Source: Chromatiales bacterium (lineage in GTDB: Bacteria > Pseudomonadota > Gammaproteobacteria > Thiohalomonadales > Thiohalomonadaceae). Taken from it: a stretch of 63,725 nucleotides of DNA. The notes below the pieces were generated by a model. That model was given only the letters and a program-made list of their open reading frames with translations. It was not told the DNA's origin and did not search any database. Below, in pieces: positions 1-9,308 of this stretch (positions are counted from its first letter, which is position 1; each line of letters starts with the position of its first letter). The stretch spans positions 1 to 63,725 of the forward strand of contig JAOUQQ010000003.1 in assembly GCA_029879245.1 (NCBI GenBank). Reading direction: 5' to 3'. The position numbers and the translations under genes are program-made.

Positions 1-106
1 TGCGCAGGAAGATCGCCAATAATTCTGCGTCGGAGAGGGCGCCGGCGCCGCGGCTGAGGAGTTTCTCTCGCGGTCGTTCATCCACCGGCCAGTCTGTGAT
101 CGCCAT
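1..106 (-). CDS. radC: RadC-family protein, N-terminus only
   Basis: Only the first 35 codons are present; the gene runs off the left edge. The translation starts [17 protein letters not shown] and continues with [16 protein letters not shown], the characteristic RadC (UPF0758) opening with its helix-hairpin-helix-like segment. The JAB/MPN metal-binding domain would lie outside the window. The family was once tied to DNA repair, but its function is unsettled. A good Shine-Dalgarno (GGAGGT on the minus strand, 111-116) supports the ATG at 106. It is transcribed divergently from coaBC, a common gammaproteobacterial arrangement. Confidence 0.9.
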   Translation of the reverse strand, partial: MAITDWPVDERPREKLLSRGAGALSDAELLAIFLR

Positions 107-127
107 AGTCACCTCCCTGTGTGGCGT

Positions 128-143
128 AAGTGGGTACCCACTT
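128..143. promoter_or_regulatory. 16-bp perfect palindrome between radC and coaBC
   Basis: The sequence AAGTGGGTACCCACTT is a perfect inverted repeat with no spacer in the 91-bp gap between the divergent radC and coaBC starts. Its place suggests a dimeric-regulator operator controlling one or both genes. No matching regulator is known to me, so this is an inference from symmetry and position. Confidence 0.4.
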
Positions 144-197
144 TAGCAAAGATGGGGATACATCTCTGTCAGCGCTTTCTGATAAACTCCCCGCTCT

Positions 198-1412
198 ATG
201 AGTGAGTCCTTACCTACAAACCTGCAAGGCCGGAGAATCCTGCTTGGGATCAGCGGTGGTATCGCTGCCTACAAGGCGGCGGAACTGGTTCGTGGCCTGC
301 GTAAGGGCGGCGCAGAGGTACGGGTGGTGATGACCGAGGCGGCGATCGAGTTTGTTACACCAATGACGCTGCAGGCCCTTTCTGGTAACCCGGTAAGGGT
401 CGGCCTGTTCGACCCGGCGCACGAGGCGGTGATGGGCCATATTGAGCTGGCGCGTTGGGCAGAACTGGTGGTGGTGGCACCGGCCAGTGCTGATTTTCTC
501 GCTCGGCTCCATGCCGGTATGGCCAACGACCTGCTCACTACCCTCTGCCTTGCTACCACCGCCCCCATTGTGGTGGCCCCGGCGATGAACCGGCAGATGT
601 GGCAGGCGGCGGTGACGCAACAGAATGTGGTTGGGCTGCGCGGGAGAGGTGTTATCGTCTGGGGCCCGGCAGAGGGGGAGCAGGCGTGTGGCGAGGTGGG
701 GCCGGGTCGTATGGTGGAGCCCGCTGAGTTGCTGGCACAGTGTGATAGCCACTTTGCCGATGGCCCGCTCAAGGGGGTGAGGGTGACCATTACCGCCGGG
801 CCGACCCGTGAGGCGGTAGACCCGGTGCGTTTTATCAGCAACCACAGCTCCGGCAAGATGGGCTTTGCCATCGCCGAGGCCGCCGCGCAGATGGGTGCTG
901 AGGTCAGATTGGTGGCGGGCCCGGTGGCGCTGCCCACCCCTGCCGGTGTGGAGCGCATCGACGTGGAGAGTGCCGAGCAGATGCTGGAGGCGGTGCTGGC
1001 CGACCCCGGCGAGATCTTTATCGCCTGCGCGGCGGTTGCCGACTACCGCCCCGCTGAGGTGGCGGATAAGAAGGTGAAGAAGTCGGCAGAGGAGATCTCA
1101 CTGCAACTGGTGCGCAACCCCGATATCCTCGCCACGGTGGCAGCGCTGGAGGGGGCACCCTTTACCGTCGGCTTTGCCGCCGAGACCGAAAATTTGATCG
1201 AAAATGGCCGCGGCAAGCTGCAGAATAAGCGGCTCGATATGGTCGCCGCCAACTGGGTGGGGGCGCGCGCCGCGGGGGGCGGATTTAACAGCGACGAGAA
1301 CGCGCTGCAGCTGATCTGGCACGATGGGGAGGAGGCGTTGCCCCGTTGTCACAAGCATGAGCTGGCAAGGCGACTGCTTGAGGTGGTGGTCAGACGTTTT
1401 CAGCAACGGTAA
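198..1412 (+). CDS. coaBC: Bifunctional phosphopantothenoylcysteine decarboxylase / phosphopantothenate-cysteine ligase
   Basis: This enzyme makes 4'-phosphopantetheine from phosphopantothenate and cysteine in cytosolic coenzyme A synthesis. The N-terminal flavoprotein decarboxylase (about residues 1-190) shows the [18 protein letters not shown] flavin motif, the catalytic His in [27 protein letters not shown], and the active-site Cys in [11 protein letters not shown]. The C-terminal CTP-dependent ligase follows with [17 protein letters not shown] and VGFAAET. At 404 residues the length is normal for a fused CoaBC. It precedes dut and argB with short gaps, suggesting co-transcription. The Shine-Dalgarno is weak, but the ATG at 198 is the natural family start. 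Confidence 0.97.
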   Translation: MSESLPTNLQGRRILLGISGGIAAYKAAELVRGLRKGGAEVRVVMTEAAIEFVTPMTLQALSGNPVRVGLFDPAHEAVMGHIELARWAELVVVAPASADFLARLHAGMANDLLTTLCLATTAPIVVAPAMNRQMWQAAVTQQNVVGLRGRGVIVWGPAEGEQACGEVGPGRMVEPAELLAQCDSHFADGPLKGVRVTITAGPTREAVDPVRFISNHSSGKMGFAIAEAAAQMGAEVRLVAGPVALPTPAGVERIDVESAEQMLEAVLADPGEIFIACAAVADYRPAEVADKKVKKSAEEISLQLVRNPDILATVAALEGAPFTVGFAAETENLIENGRGKLQNKRLDMVAANWVGARAAGGGFNSDENALQLIWHDGEEALPRCHKHELARRLLEVVVRRFQQR

Positions 1413-1436
1413 CGATATATTGATGGGTATGGTGTG

Positions 1437-1892
1437 ATGCAGAAGATTCAACTGAAGATCCTTGATGAGCGGCTGGGCCACGAGTTCCCGTTGCCCCACT
1501 ACGCCACCGACGGTTCGGCGGGGATGGACATGCGGGCGATGATCGATGCCCCGATGGAGCTGGCCCCGGGTGAGAGTCAGCTGATCCCCACCGGTATTGC
1601 GATCCACATCGCCGACCCCTCACTCGCCTCGGTACTGCTGCCGCGCTCCGGCCTGGGTCACAAGCGGGGGATCGTGCTGGGCAACCTGGTTGGCCTTATC
1701 GACTCCGACTATCAGGGGCAGATCTTCGTCTCCTGCTGGAACCGCGGCAGTGAGACCTTCACCATCGAGGTGGGTGAGCGCATCGCACAGATGGTCTTCC
1801 TGCCTGTGGTGCAGGCGGATTTTGATATCGTCAGTGAGTTTGATGCCTCACAGCGGGGTGAGGGCGGTTTTGGCCACACCGGTAAGCACTAG
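1437..1892 (+). CDS. dut: dUTP diphosphatase (dUTPase)
   Basis: The enzyme hydrolyses dUTP to dUMP and pyrophosphate, keeping uracil out of DNA and feeding thymidylate synthesis. All trimeric dUTPase motifs are present: [45 protein letters not shown] and the C-terminal glycine-rich arm [10 protein letters not shown]. At 151 residues it is nearly collinear with the E. coli enzyme. A GTG immediately precedes the ATG at 1437; the ATG fits the family N-terminus ([10 protein letters not shown]). It lies 24 bp after coaBC, the usual dfp-dut pairing. Confidence 0.97.
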   Translation: MQKIQLKILDERLGHEFPLPHYATDGSAGMDMRAMIDAPMELAPGESQLIPTGIAIHIADPSLASVLLPRSGLGHKRGIVLGNLVGLIDSDYQGQIFVSCWNRGSETFTIEVGERIAQMVFLPVVQADFDIVSEFDASQRGEGGFGHTGKH

Positions 1893-1910
1893 GATCTCTA
1901 ACACCAGTAG

Positions 1911-2825
<915 letters not shown>

Positions 2826-2831
2826 GCGGAC

Positions 2832-3431
2832 ATGAGTGACGATAAAGCGAATAAACCATCGCGCAAGCAGCAGATCCTTGAGGCGCTGGCGCGCGAGCTG
2901 GAGCAGAGCCCCGGTGAACGCATTACTACCGCCGGGCTGGCGCGCGCGGTCGGCGTCTCCGAGGCGGCCCTCTACCGCCACTTTCCCAGTAAGGCGAAGA
3001 TGTTTGAGGGGCTGATCGAATTTCTTGAGGAGACGGTGTTTGGATTGACCAATAGAATCCTTGAGGATGAGAAACGCTGTAAGGCCCGGTGCGAAAAGAT
3101 CATGACACTGGTGCTGGGCTTCTCCGCCCGTAACCCGGGGATCAGCCGTATCCTGATGGGGGATGTGCTTGTCGGTGAGACGGAGCGTCTGCGCCAGCGC
3201 ATCGGTCAGTTTTTTGACCGCGTCGAGACACAGCTTAAACAGGTTCTGCGCGAGGGGGAGCTGGCGGGTGAGCTGCGGGATGCGGGCAACACATCGGCCA
3301 GCGCAAACCTGTTACTGGCCCTGGCTGAGGGGCGTATCCATCAATATGTACGTAGCGGCTTTAAACGCTCGCCGATGAGTGAGTGGGAGGTGCAGTGGCC
3401 CCTGCTGGCATCGTCGCTGTTCAAGGGTTAA
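2832..3431 (+). CDS. slmA: Nucleoid occlusion factor SlmA
   Basis: This is a TetR-fold DNA-binding protein that blocks FtsZ assembly over the nucleoid. The N-terminal helix-turn-helix is clear (ITTAGLARAVGVSEAALYRH followed by FPSKAKMFEGLIEFLE, residues about 35-70). The rest matches SlmA rather than a generic TetR (GFSARNPGISRILMGDVLVG, RIGQFFDRVETQLKQ). At 199 residues it is of normal length. It begins 6 bp after argB, so it is probably in the same transcript. Expected SlmA-binding sites would be scattered around the chromosome; I did not find one here. Confidence 0.95.
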   Translation: MSDDKANKPSRKQQILEALARELEQSPGERITTAGLARAVGVSEAALYRHFPSKAKMFEGLIEFLEETVFGLTNRILEDEKRCKARCEKIMTLVLGFSARNPGISRILMGDVLVGETERLRQRIGQFFDRVETQLKQVLREGELAGELRDAGNTSASANLLLALAEGRIHQYVRSGFKRSPMSEWEVQWPLLASSLFKG

Positions 3432-3467
3432 GTCGGTAAACCCATCGCCATCAAACCGGGAAATTTT

Positions 3468-4340
3468 ATGAAACGATATCTGATAGGGCTGTTTGGCCTG
3501 TTATTGGCCGGAAATGTCCTGGCCCACGGTATGTCTGAGGCTGACAAACAGCGCATTCTCGATGCCGGACTGATGGAGTATATCGAGCTGGGAGCCTCGC
3601 ATATGCTTACCGGCTATGACCACCTGCTCTTTCTCTTCGGGGTGGTCTTCTTTCTCACCCGGTTTAACGACATCATCAAGTTTGTTACCGCCTTTACCAT
3701 CGGCCACTCCATCACCCTGATCTTCGCCACGCTCTATGGCATTCAGGCCAACTACTATCTGATCGATGCGGTGATCGCCCTGACCGTCTGCTACAAGGCA
3801 TTTGAGAATCTGGATGGCTTTAAGCGTTTTCTCAACAGCCGCTCCCCCAATCTCACCTGGATGGTCTTCGGTTTTGGCCTGATCCACGGCTTTGGCCTCT
3901 CTACCCGTCTGCAACAGCTGCCGTTGGGTGACGGGAGTATTGTGCTCAAGATCATCGCCTTTAATGTTGGGGTAGAGGTTGGACAGGTGGTCGCCCTGGC
4001 GGTGATGCTGTTTCTCCTCTCCGGCTGGCGCAGAAGCGGCTCGTTTGTGCGCTTTAGCCACGCCTCGAATGTGGCGCTAATGCTAGTGGGTGGACTGTTG
4101 CTACTGATGCAACTGCACGGTTACCAGCACACCGCCTTTAATGAGGCGTTTCCACTTAACCGCGATGATCACTCCCACATCCATCAGGGTATGGAGGTGG
4201 TTAGCACTCCAGCAGCGCTGGAGGGTTACGAGAAACCGGTCAGCCTGAATCGATCCGATTCGCCTGAAGCGGCGGCACCGGGTGTTGAGAAGACGCCGAC
4301 CTCTCACAGCCATGCCGATGGTCACGCCCATACCCATTAA
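3468..4340 (+). CDS. HupE/UreJ-family metal permease with His-rich tail
   Basis: This is an inner-membrane protein of the HupE/UreJ_2 family, usually linked to nickel or cobalt uptake. A signal-peptide-like start (to about residue 20, ending VLAHG) is followed by six or so hydrophobic helices and the family motifs GYDHLLFLFGVVFFLT, FTIGHSITLI, LIHGFGLSTRLQ and FNVGVEVGQ, with conserved His in each. The C-terminal 60 residues are unusual, carrying two His clusters (DDHSHIHQ and SHSHADGHAHTH) that probably bind metal. The next gene starts 14 bp downstream and is probably co-transcribed. The transported metal cannot be told from sequence. Confidence 0.88.
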   Translation: MKRYLIGLFGLLLAGNVLAHGMSEADKQRILDAGLMEYIELGASHMLTGYDHLLFLFGVVFFLTRFNDIIKFVTAFTIGHSITLIFATLYGIQANYYLIDAVIALTVCYKAFENLDGFKRFLNSRSPNLTWMVFGFGLIHGFGLSTRLQQLPLGDGSIVLKIIAFNVGVEVGQVVALAVMLFLLSGWRRSGSFVRFSHASNVALMLVGGLLLLMQLHGYQHTAFNEAFPLNRDDHSHIHQGMEVVSTPAALEGYEKPVSLNRSDSPEAAAPGVEKTPTSHSHADGHAHTH

Positions 4341-4354
4341 CCGAGGTCTCTTCA

Positions 4355-4705
4355 ATGGTCAGGAAGGTCGTTACACTCTTCGCGCTGCTGTTAATGTTAC
4401 AGGCATCCAATGCCTTCGCCCATGCGGGTGGTCATGGGCCGGTTAGTGAGGAGATGGCCCGTGCGATTGCACTGGACGCCGCCAATCAGTTCTCTGAGTT
4501 TGATCCGGGGCTGGGCTTTGGCAGGTTGGGTGCCAGTTGGCAGGGGCTCTCCGAGCAGAGTGTGACGATCGTCACCAGGGGGGAGGGTTACTATATCGTT
4601 GGTGTCGAAAATCGGGCAGAGGGAAAGACCATGTATGTGTTGATGTCCCGTTCCGGGGATATCTATGACGCGAACTTCACTGGCGAATTCCCTAAGGTGA
4701 AGTGA
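4355..4705 (+). CDS. Small exported protein next to HupE (DUF6488-like)
   Basis: This 116-residue protein has a clear Sec signal peptide (VTLFALLLMLQASNAFA) followed by HAGGHGP, a short His motif at the mature N-terminus. The rest is a compact domain with GFGRLGASWQGL, VTIVTRGEGYYIVGVENR and MYVLMSRSGDIYDANF, reminiscent of small periplasmic proteins encoded beside HupE permeases (DUF6488 as I recall; not verified). A GAGG Shine-Dalgarno precedes the ATG. The context suggests a periplasmic metal-binding partner of the permease; no enzymatic motif is seen. Confidence 0.75.
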   Translation: MVRKVVTLFALLLMLQASNAFAHAGGHGPVSEEMARAIALDAANQFSEFDPGLGFGRLGASWQGLSEQSVTIVTRGEGYYIVGVENRAEGKTMYVLMSRSGDIYDANFTGEFPKVK

Positions 4706-4865
4706 TCTCTGGTGGTCACTGGTCGTGGGATACGAGCTGACACTGGCCGGGGTGGCACTTTTCACCTGAATATTGATGGGATACTATGGCCCTTCCTGCG
4801 CGGGAAACTGGACCTTGTAGCCTCGTTACCCGGTGCACTAACCCAATTCTGAAGAAGATCACGCC

Positions 4866-5057
4866 ATGGACACAAAACAGGTCAATCAGTGTGTTGATGC
4901 CCTCTGTCAGTGTGGCTGTGATGCGGTGCGGGCGACCATTACGGCGATAGAGGCGGGGGCCGAGGTGCCGCAGGTTCAGACGTTGAGCCAGCCGGAGCGC
5001 GAGGTGGTACTACATGAGTTAAAGGCGGTGATGGCCGTCTATGATTCACGGGACTAG
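4866..5057 (+). CDS. Small unknown protein, Cys-rich N-terminus
   Basis: This is a 63-residue open frame. Its N-terminal half carries four Cys in VNQCVDALCQCGCDAVRATI; its C-terminal half is acidic and probably helical (REVVLHELKAVMAVYD). A purine-rich GAAGAAGA lies about 8 bases before the ATG and could be a ribosome-binding site. The preceding 160 bp hold no gene I can recognise. It could be a small metal- or redox-linked protein or a chance frame; codon usage looks coding. Function unknown. Confidence 0.5.
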   Translation: MDTKQVNQCVDALCQCGCDAVRATITAIEAGAEVPQVQTLSQPEREVVLHELKAVMAVYDSRD

Positions 5058-5078
5058 ACAAAACCCGCCGACTTTTCC

Positions 5079-5909
5079 CTATAGAAACTCCGACCAGTCC
5101 TGGTCACTCTCACCAAAGACAAAGAAGTGCGGGTTGAGCAGCCGCTCCTTGCGGTTGTACTGCAGGATCTGCATCGCCGTGTCTGTGATGTGGCCGCCCG
5201 CCTCTTCAACAATGCACTGCGCCGCGGCGGTGTCCCACTCTGAGGTGGGGCCCAGACGGGCGTAGAGGTCGGCCTTGCCCTCGGCCACCAGACATGACTT
5301 CAGTGCCCCGCCCATAATAACCACCTCATGTTCTCCCAGTTTCTGCAGGTAGTGATCCAGATGTTTGCCGTGATGGGTGATACGTGAGCAGGCAACGGTG
5401 ACCGGGCCGCTTCGCCAGGAACGCACGTGGATGGGCTTAGGCTCGTTGGTCGCGACCCGCTTAAAGGCCCCCTGTCCCTCACAGGCGTAGTAGTAGCGGC
5501 CAAGAACCGGCGCATAGATGATGCCAAGAACCGGCTTATGATCATGAATAAGCGCGATATTGATGGTAAATTCGCCAGTTCTGTCGATGAATTCACGGGT
5601 GCCATCCAGAGGGTCAACCAGCCAGTAGCGTTGCCAGTGACAGCGTTCAGAAAAGGGGATGTCGGTGGACTCTTCGGTGAGTACCGGCACGCTAGGGGTC
5701 AGCTCGCGCAGCCCCTCTTCTATCACCCGGTGGGCGGCGAGATCGGCCTCGGTCAGCGGGGTGAGGTCCTCTTTTACCGCCACATCAAAACCCGCCTCAT
5801 AGACCTCCAGTATTGCCTTGCCGGCAGAGATGGCGATCTCCAGTGCCGGCGTAAGGAGAATGCAGGGGTCGCAACTGAGGTGATCGGGGCAGCGGGGGCT
5901 GTTCGGCAT
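5079..5909 (-). CDS. cysQ: 3'(2'),5'-bisphosphate nucleotidase CysQ
   Basis: CysQ removes the 3'-phosphate from PAP, recycling the by-product of sulfate reduction, and belongs to the inositol monophosphatase superfamily. Its metal-site motifs are present: EDLTPLTEADLAAH, LTEES, WLVDPLDGTREFIDRTGEF and the C-terminal WDTAAAQCIVEEAGG. I chose the ATG at 5909 (277 residues) because AGGA lies 8 bases upstream and because the longer frame from 5951 adds a low-complexity leader. The gene is divergent from yrfG. Confidence 0.93.
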   Translation of the reverse strand: MPNSPRCPDHLSCDPCILLTPALEIAISAGKAILEVYEAGFDVAVKEDLTPLTEADLAAHRVIEEGLRELTPSVPVLTEESTDIPFSERCHWQRYWLVDPLDGTREFIDRTGEFTINIALIHDHKPVLGIIYAPVLGRYYYACEGQGAFKRVATNEPKPIHVRSWRSGPVTVACSRITHHGKHLDHYLQKLGEHEVVIMGGALKSCLVAEGKADLYARLGPTSEWDTAAAQCIVEEAGGHITDTAMQILQYNRKERLLNPHFFVFGESDQDWSEFL

Positions 5910-6039
5910 AGCGGTTCCTAAGGCGGGCATTAGTGCCGTTCTGAACATCATAACCCGTGGTTGAGGAGTGATAACAGTCTATGCAACTGGAAGTGGTGGA
6001 GAAGGGGCAATAAAATGGGAAACAAGAGGGGGGATAACC

Positions 6040-6702
6040 ATGATTGAGTGGCAGCAGATCGATACAGTGTTTCTGGATATGGACGGCACCCTGCTCGACC
6101 TTAACTTTGACACACACTTCTGGACCGAGCATGTGCCGTTGCGCTACTCGCAGATGTACCAGTTGCCACTTGATGAGGCAAAAAGGCAGTTGGCGATGCG
6201 CTACAAGGCGGTGGAGGGAACCATCGACTGGTACTGCATCGATTACTGGACGCGGGAACTGGGCCTCGACATAGCCGTACTCAAAGAGGAGGTGGATCAC
6301 CTGATTGCGGTACATCCCCACGTCACCGAATTTCTTGATGCAGTACGGGCCACCGGAAAGGGGGTACTACTGGTGACAAACGCCCATATGAAGAGCCTCA
6401 GCCTCAAAATGGAGAGGACGAAGCTGGGGGGGCACTTTGATCGCCTGATCTGCTCTCACGACTACGGAGTTGCCAAGGAGGAGCAGCTATTCTGGGAGCG
6501 GCTGCGGGAGGAGTATCCCTACGACCCGGCACGCACCCTGCTGGTAGATGACAGCCTCGCGGTACTTCGCTCGGCCCGACGATTCGGACTGGGTCACCTA
6601 CTGGCGGTCTATCAGCCGGACACCAAACAGGGGCGGCGTGATGTAGCGGAGTTTGAGGCGATCGAGAGCTTCCTCGATATCATGCCAGCTCCCCGCGGTT
6701 AA
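6040..6702 (+). CDS. yrfG: GMP/IMP nucleotidase YrfG (HAD superfamily)
   Basis: This haloacid-dehalogenase-type phosphatase is related to E. coli YrfG, which dephosphorylates purine monophosphates. Motif I is FLDMDGTLLDLNFD (nucleophile Asp in DMDGT), followed by WYCIDYWTRELGLDI, motif II LLVTNAH, a conserved Lys in GVAKEEQLFWERL and motif IV LLVDDSLAVL. The ATG at 6040 is preceded by AGGGGGG and gives 220 residues. A longer frame from 5968 is possible but has no such signal. The 3' end overlaps the convergent Cys-cluster gene by 23 bp. Confidence 0.9.
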   Translation: MIEWQQIDTVFLDMDGTLLDLNFDTHFWTEHVPLRYSQMYQLPLDEAKRQLAMRYKAVEGTIDWYCIDYWTRELGLDIAVLKEEVDHLIAVHPHVTEFLDAVRATGKGVLLVTNAHMKSLSLKMERTKLGGHFDRLICSHDYGVAKEEQLFWERLREEYPYDPARTLLVDDSLAVLRSARRFGLGHLLAVYQPDTKQGRRDVAEFEAIESFLDIMPAPRG

Positions 6703-7084
6703 GGGCGTCTCTTCGCCGCTCCCACCCCTTGAAGCGCCGTTTGCAATAGCGCAACAGGCTCTCATAACCATCAAAAAAGAGCTCAAACCCCTCTTCAGCA
6801 GGGGAGTCATACTCACAGAAGTCGTTACTGTGGTCACGACAGACCTTGGGACGATCTGCATAGATGGCGCAGCCACCATCGGCCTTCAGATGAAGACATG
6901 GGGTATTGAGGAGTAGAAACCAGCCATCATCGTCCTTATATAGTTGTACATCGCGGTGAGAGAGCTGCCACAACAAGATATCAAAGTCGTCCATAGAGCG
7001 CGGGGTATCCAGCTGCTGGGTAATGTAGGTGCAGCATTTGGAGTTGTGGCACCGGGCGCACTTGTCAAGATCACTGTGAGTCAT
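6680..7084 (-). CDS. YkgJ-family cysteine-cluster protein
   Basis: This 134-residue protein has the Cys pattern of the YkgJ (CxxCxxxxCC) family: CARCHNSKCC at residues 9-18, then PCLHLKADGGCAIYADRPKVC around 62-82, and FCEY. The family is thought to bind zinc or iron; no reaction is established. Its stop lies inside the end of yrfG (convergent, 23-bp overlap). It reads away from the TonB-receptor operon, so about 100 bp hold both promoters. Confidence 0.88.
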   Translation of the reverse strand: MTHSDLDKCARCHNSKCCTYITQQLDTPRSMDDFDILLWQLSHRDVQLYKDDDGWFLLLNTPCLHLKADGGCAIYADRPKVCRDHSNDFCEYDSPAEEGFELFFDGYESLLRYCKRRFKGWERRRDALNRGELA

Positions 7085-7186
7085 GGGGAGTAGACGATTT
7101 AATCTATACTCTATATCGTTTAGCGTTACTGTGCTGAAAGGGTAGCAGAGAGTGGTACCCTCAGTGAAGGAATAGTGGGAAAAGTT

Positions 7187-9280
7187 ATGTCAACAAAGCC
7201 TGATAAGAGTTCCTTTCCTATTGCGGTGGCCGTGGTGCTGTCGGCGTGTTTTGCGCCTGTCATCATGGCCGCTGACGAGATGGCATTTGGTGATGAGGAC
7301 TACCTGGCAGAACTGCCGTTTGTTCTCACGGTTAGCCGGTTACCACAGAAGGCACAGGATCTACCGGCCTCGGTTACGGTGATCGACCGTCAGATGATTG
7401 AGGCCTCCGGGGCAAAGGAGATCCCCGAAGTATTAAGGCTTGTAGCGGGGTTTCAGGTTGGCCACGGCAATATGATAGGTCCCCGCACAACGGTGACCTA
7501 TCACGGCATGAGTGATCACTTTGCCCGCAGAATGCAGATCCTGATAGATGGCCGCTCTATTTATACCCCCGCGACGGGAGGGGTTGATTGGTATGGCTTA
7601 CCGATCGTGCTGGAGGACATCGAACGCATAGAGGTGACGCGAGGCCCTAATGGGGTGGCTTATGGTGCAAACGCCTTTCTTGGTGTGATCAATATTATTA
7701 CGAGCCACCCTAACGATCTGCAGGGTACATTGGTAAAGAGCACAGCAGGAGATAACGGATATCGTAACCATCTGCTTCGACATGCGGGTAAGGAGGGGGC
7801 ACTGGACTATCGATTATCGTTGAACTACCAGAGTGATGAAGGGAATGAAAATTACAAAGATAATCAGTTAGATGCAATACGTAATGACTATCGCATTCAG
7901 TCGGCCAGCCTGAGGACAGATTACCGTTACGGCATCAATGACTATCTGACCATGCAGCTGGGTGCCAGTAATGGAGAGATGGGGGATGGCGTTATTGGTG
8001 ATATTACACAGCCACTGCATGAAAATGAGGCGAGGCAATATTTCGCACAGCTGAAATGGAAGCGTATTATGAGCACTGATAACGATATTGAGGTGCAGTT
8101 CTACCACAATCGTAATGTGACCGATGCGGACTATTTTGTCCCCAATCTCTCGACGATATTTGGGATAACTCCCGCAGAGGTGCAACTCTTTTTTGCGCAC
8201 AATGATGACCCGGTTTATATACCCCACAGCCACACCATGCGTCGAAGTAATATTGAGTTGGTGAATCGTATGAAACCATACGAATCGTTGCGGTTGGTAT
8301 GGGGTGCGGAAGCGCGATTGGATGAAGTTGAATCACCAGGATTAATCGGAGCAAACAGCCCTGTGGAGAACCGGCTCTATCGCCTTTTTGCCAATGGTGA
8401 GTGGACACCTGTAGAGGACTGGGTAATCAACATGGGCGTCATGGCAGAGAAGAATGACATAACGGACACTCGCTACTCTCCACGCATCGCGGTAAATTAT
8501 GATTTGAGTAGTAGTCATACACTGCGTGCCGCCTATTCAGTTAATTATCGTACCCCCGCTATAGTAGAAGAATATGCTGATTATGGAGCACGATTTTTTA
8601 CGGATGACTGGATGATTGATCAGATCTGGGCAAGTCAAGGGGATCTGGATCCGGAAAAGAGCATGTCCTATGAGATTGCGCTGGTCGGCTCACTGGATAA
8701 TCGAAAGTTGCAGTATGATATTCGGTTCTTCAGAGATGAGTTGACCGATCTCATTGCTACACCATGGAACTGGAACAGTGTGGAGAATTACAGTGCGCTG
8801 TGTGTGTTTAATACGTCATTCTGCAGGGCTACAGCGATGCGAAATGGCGGCGAGGCAACGATAAGTGGTTATGAGATACAGACACGATATCAAGTCGCGG
8901 ATAAGAGTCTGATTGCGACGGGTTATTCCAATGCTTACGCATCAGGTGAGTTACTCGAGACAATAAATCCAGACTCCTACTTGTCACCACAGGATTCGGT
9001 ACCACTTAGCACATTTTCTGTATTGGCCGCTACGGAGTTTGGACAAAGGTGGCAAATGAGCGCTGCACACTACTACGTGAGTGATTCAATGTTTATCGGT
9101 GGTGATATGACGGGTGGCATTAGAACTACTGATCTGCGTCTGGCAAAGGGATTTAATATGTCGGGAGTCAAGGGAAAGCTGTCTATTGTGATGCAGGATA
9201 TCAATGGAACATATTATGATTTTATGGACTCTATTGAGAGAGTACGTACTACTTATCTGACGGCTGAATTTCAGTTCTAG
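7187..9280 (+). CDS. TonB-dependent outer-membrane receptor
   Basis: This is an outer-membrane beta-barrel for TonB-powered uptake or sensing. A signal peptide ends near VIMAADE. The plug follows (about residues 45-160) with LPASVTVIDRQMIEASGAKE, QILIDGRSIYTP and DIERIEVTRGPNGVAYGANA, then VINIIT. The barrel repeats aromatic strands (NDYLTMQLGASNGEMGDG, HTLRAAYSVNYRTPAIVEEY) and ends TYLTAEFQF with a terminal Phe. At 697 residues it is of normal size. No extended N-terminal signalling domain (STN) is present, so it would not work as a classical FecA transducer. The ATG at 7187 (GGGA six bases upstream) is preferred to a GTG at 7175. The ligand is unknown. It heads a three-gene operon. Confidence 0.93.
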   Translation: MSTKPDKSSFPIAVAVVLSACFAPVIMAADEMAFGDEDYLAELPFVLTVSRLPQKAQDLPASVTVIDRQMIEASGAKEIPEVLRLVAGFQVGHGNMIGPRTTVTYHGMSDHFARRMQILIDGRSIYTPATGGVDWYGLPIVLEDIERIEVTRGPNGVAYGANAFLGVINIITSHPNDLQGTLVKSTAGDNGYRNHLLRHAGKEGALDYRLSLNYQSDEGNENYKDNQLDAIRNDYRIQSASLRTDYRYGINDYLTMQLGASNGEMGDGVIGDITQPLHENEARQYFAQLKWKRIMSTDNDIEVQFYHNRNVTDADYFVPNLSTIFGITPAEVQLFFAHNDDPVYIPHSHTMRRSNIELVNRMKPYESLRLVWGAEARLDEVESPGLIGANSPVENRLYRLFANGEWTPVEDWVINMGVMAEKNDITDTRYSPRIAVNYDLSSSHTLRAAYSVNYRTPAIVEEYADYGARFFTDDWMIDQIWASQGDLDPEKSMSYEIALVGSLDNRKLQYDIRFFRDELTDLIATPWNWNSVENYSALCVFNTSFCRATAMRNGGEATISGYEIQTRYQVADKSLIATGYSNAYASGELLETINPDSYLSPQDSVPLSTFSVLAATEFGQRWQMSAAHYYVSDSMFIGGDMTGGIRTTDLRLAKGFNMSGVKGKLSIVMQDINGTYYDFMDSIERVRTTYLTAEFQF

Positions 9281-9308
9281 AAAATATGCATCAGTACATG
9301 GAAGGACA

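Noticed and set aside
3501-4061. Minus-strand frame opposite the HupE gene
   Set aside because: The plus strand has clear HupE motifs and membrane helices; the opposite frame has no recognisable features.
4706-4865. Possible RNA gene or terminator in the gap before the 63-residue frame
   Set aside because: No strong stem with a T run and no tRNA-like fold could be made out by eye.
5909-5951. Longer CysQ start at 5951
   Set aside because: It adds a leader with no family match and lacks the AGGA that precedes the ATG at 5909.
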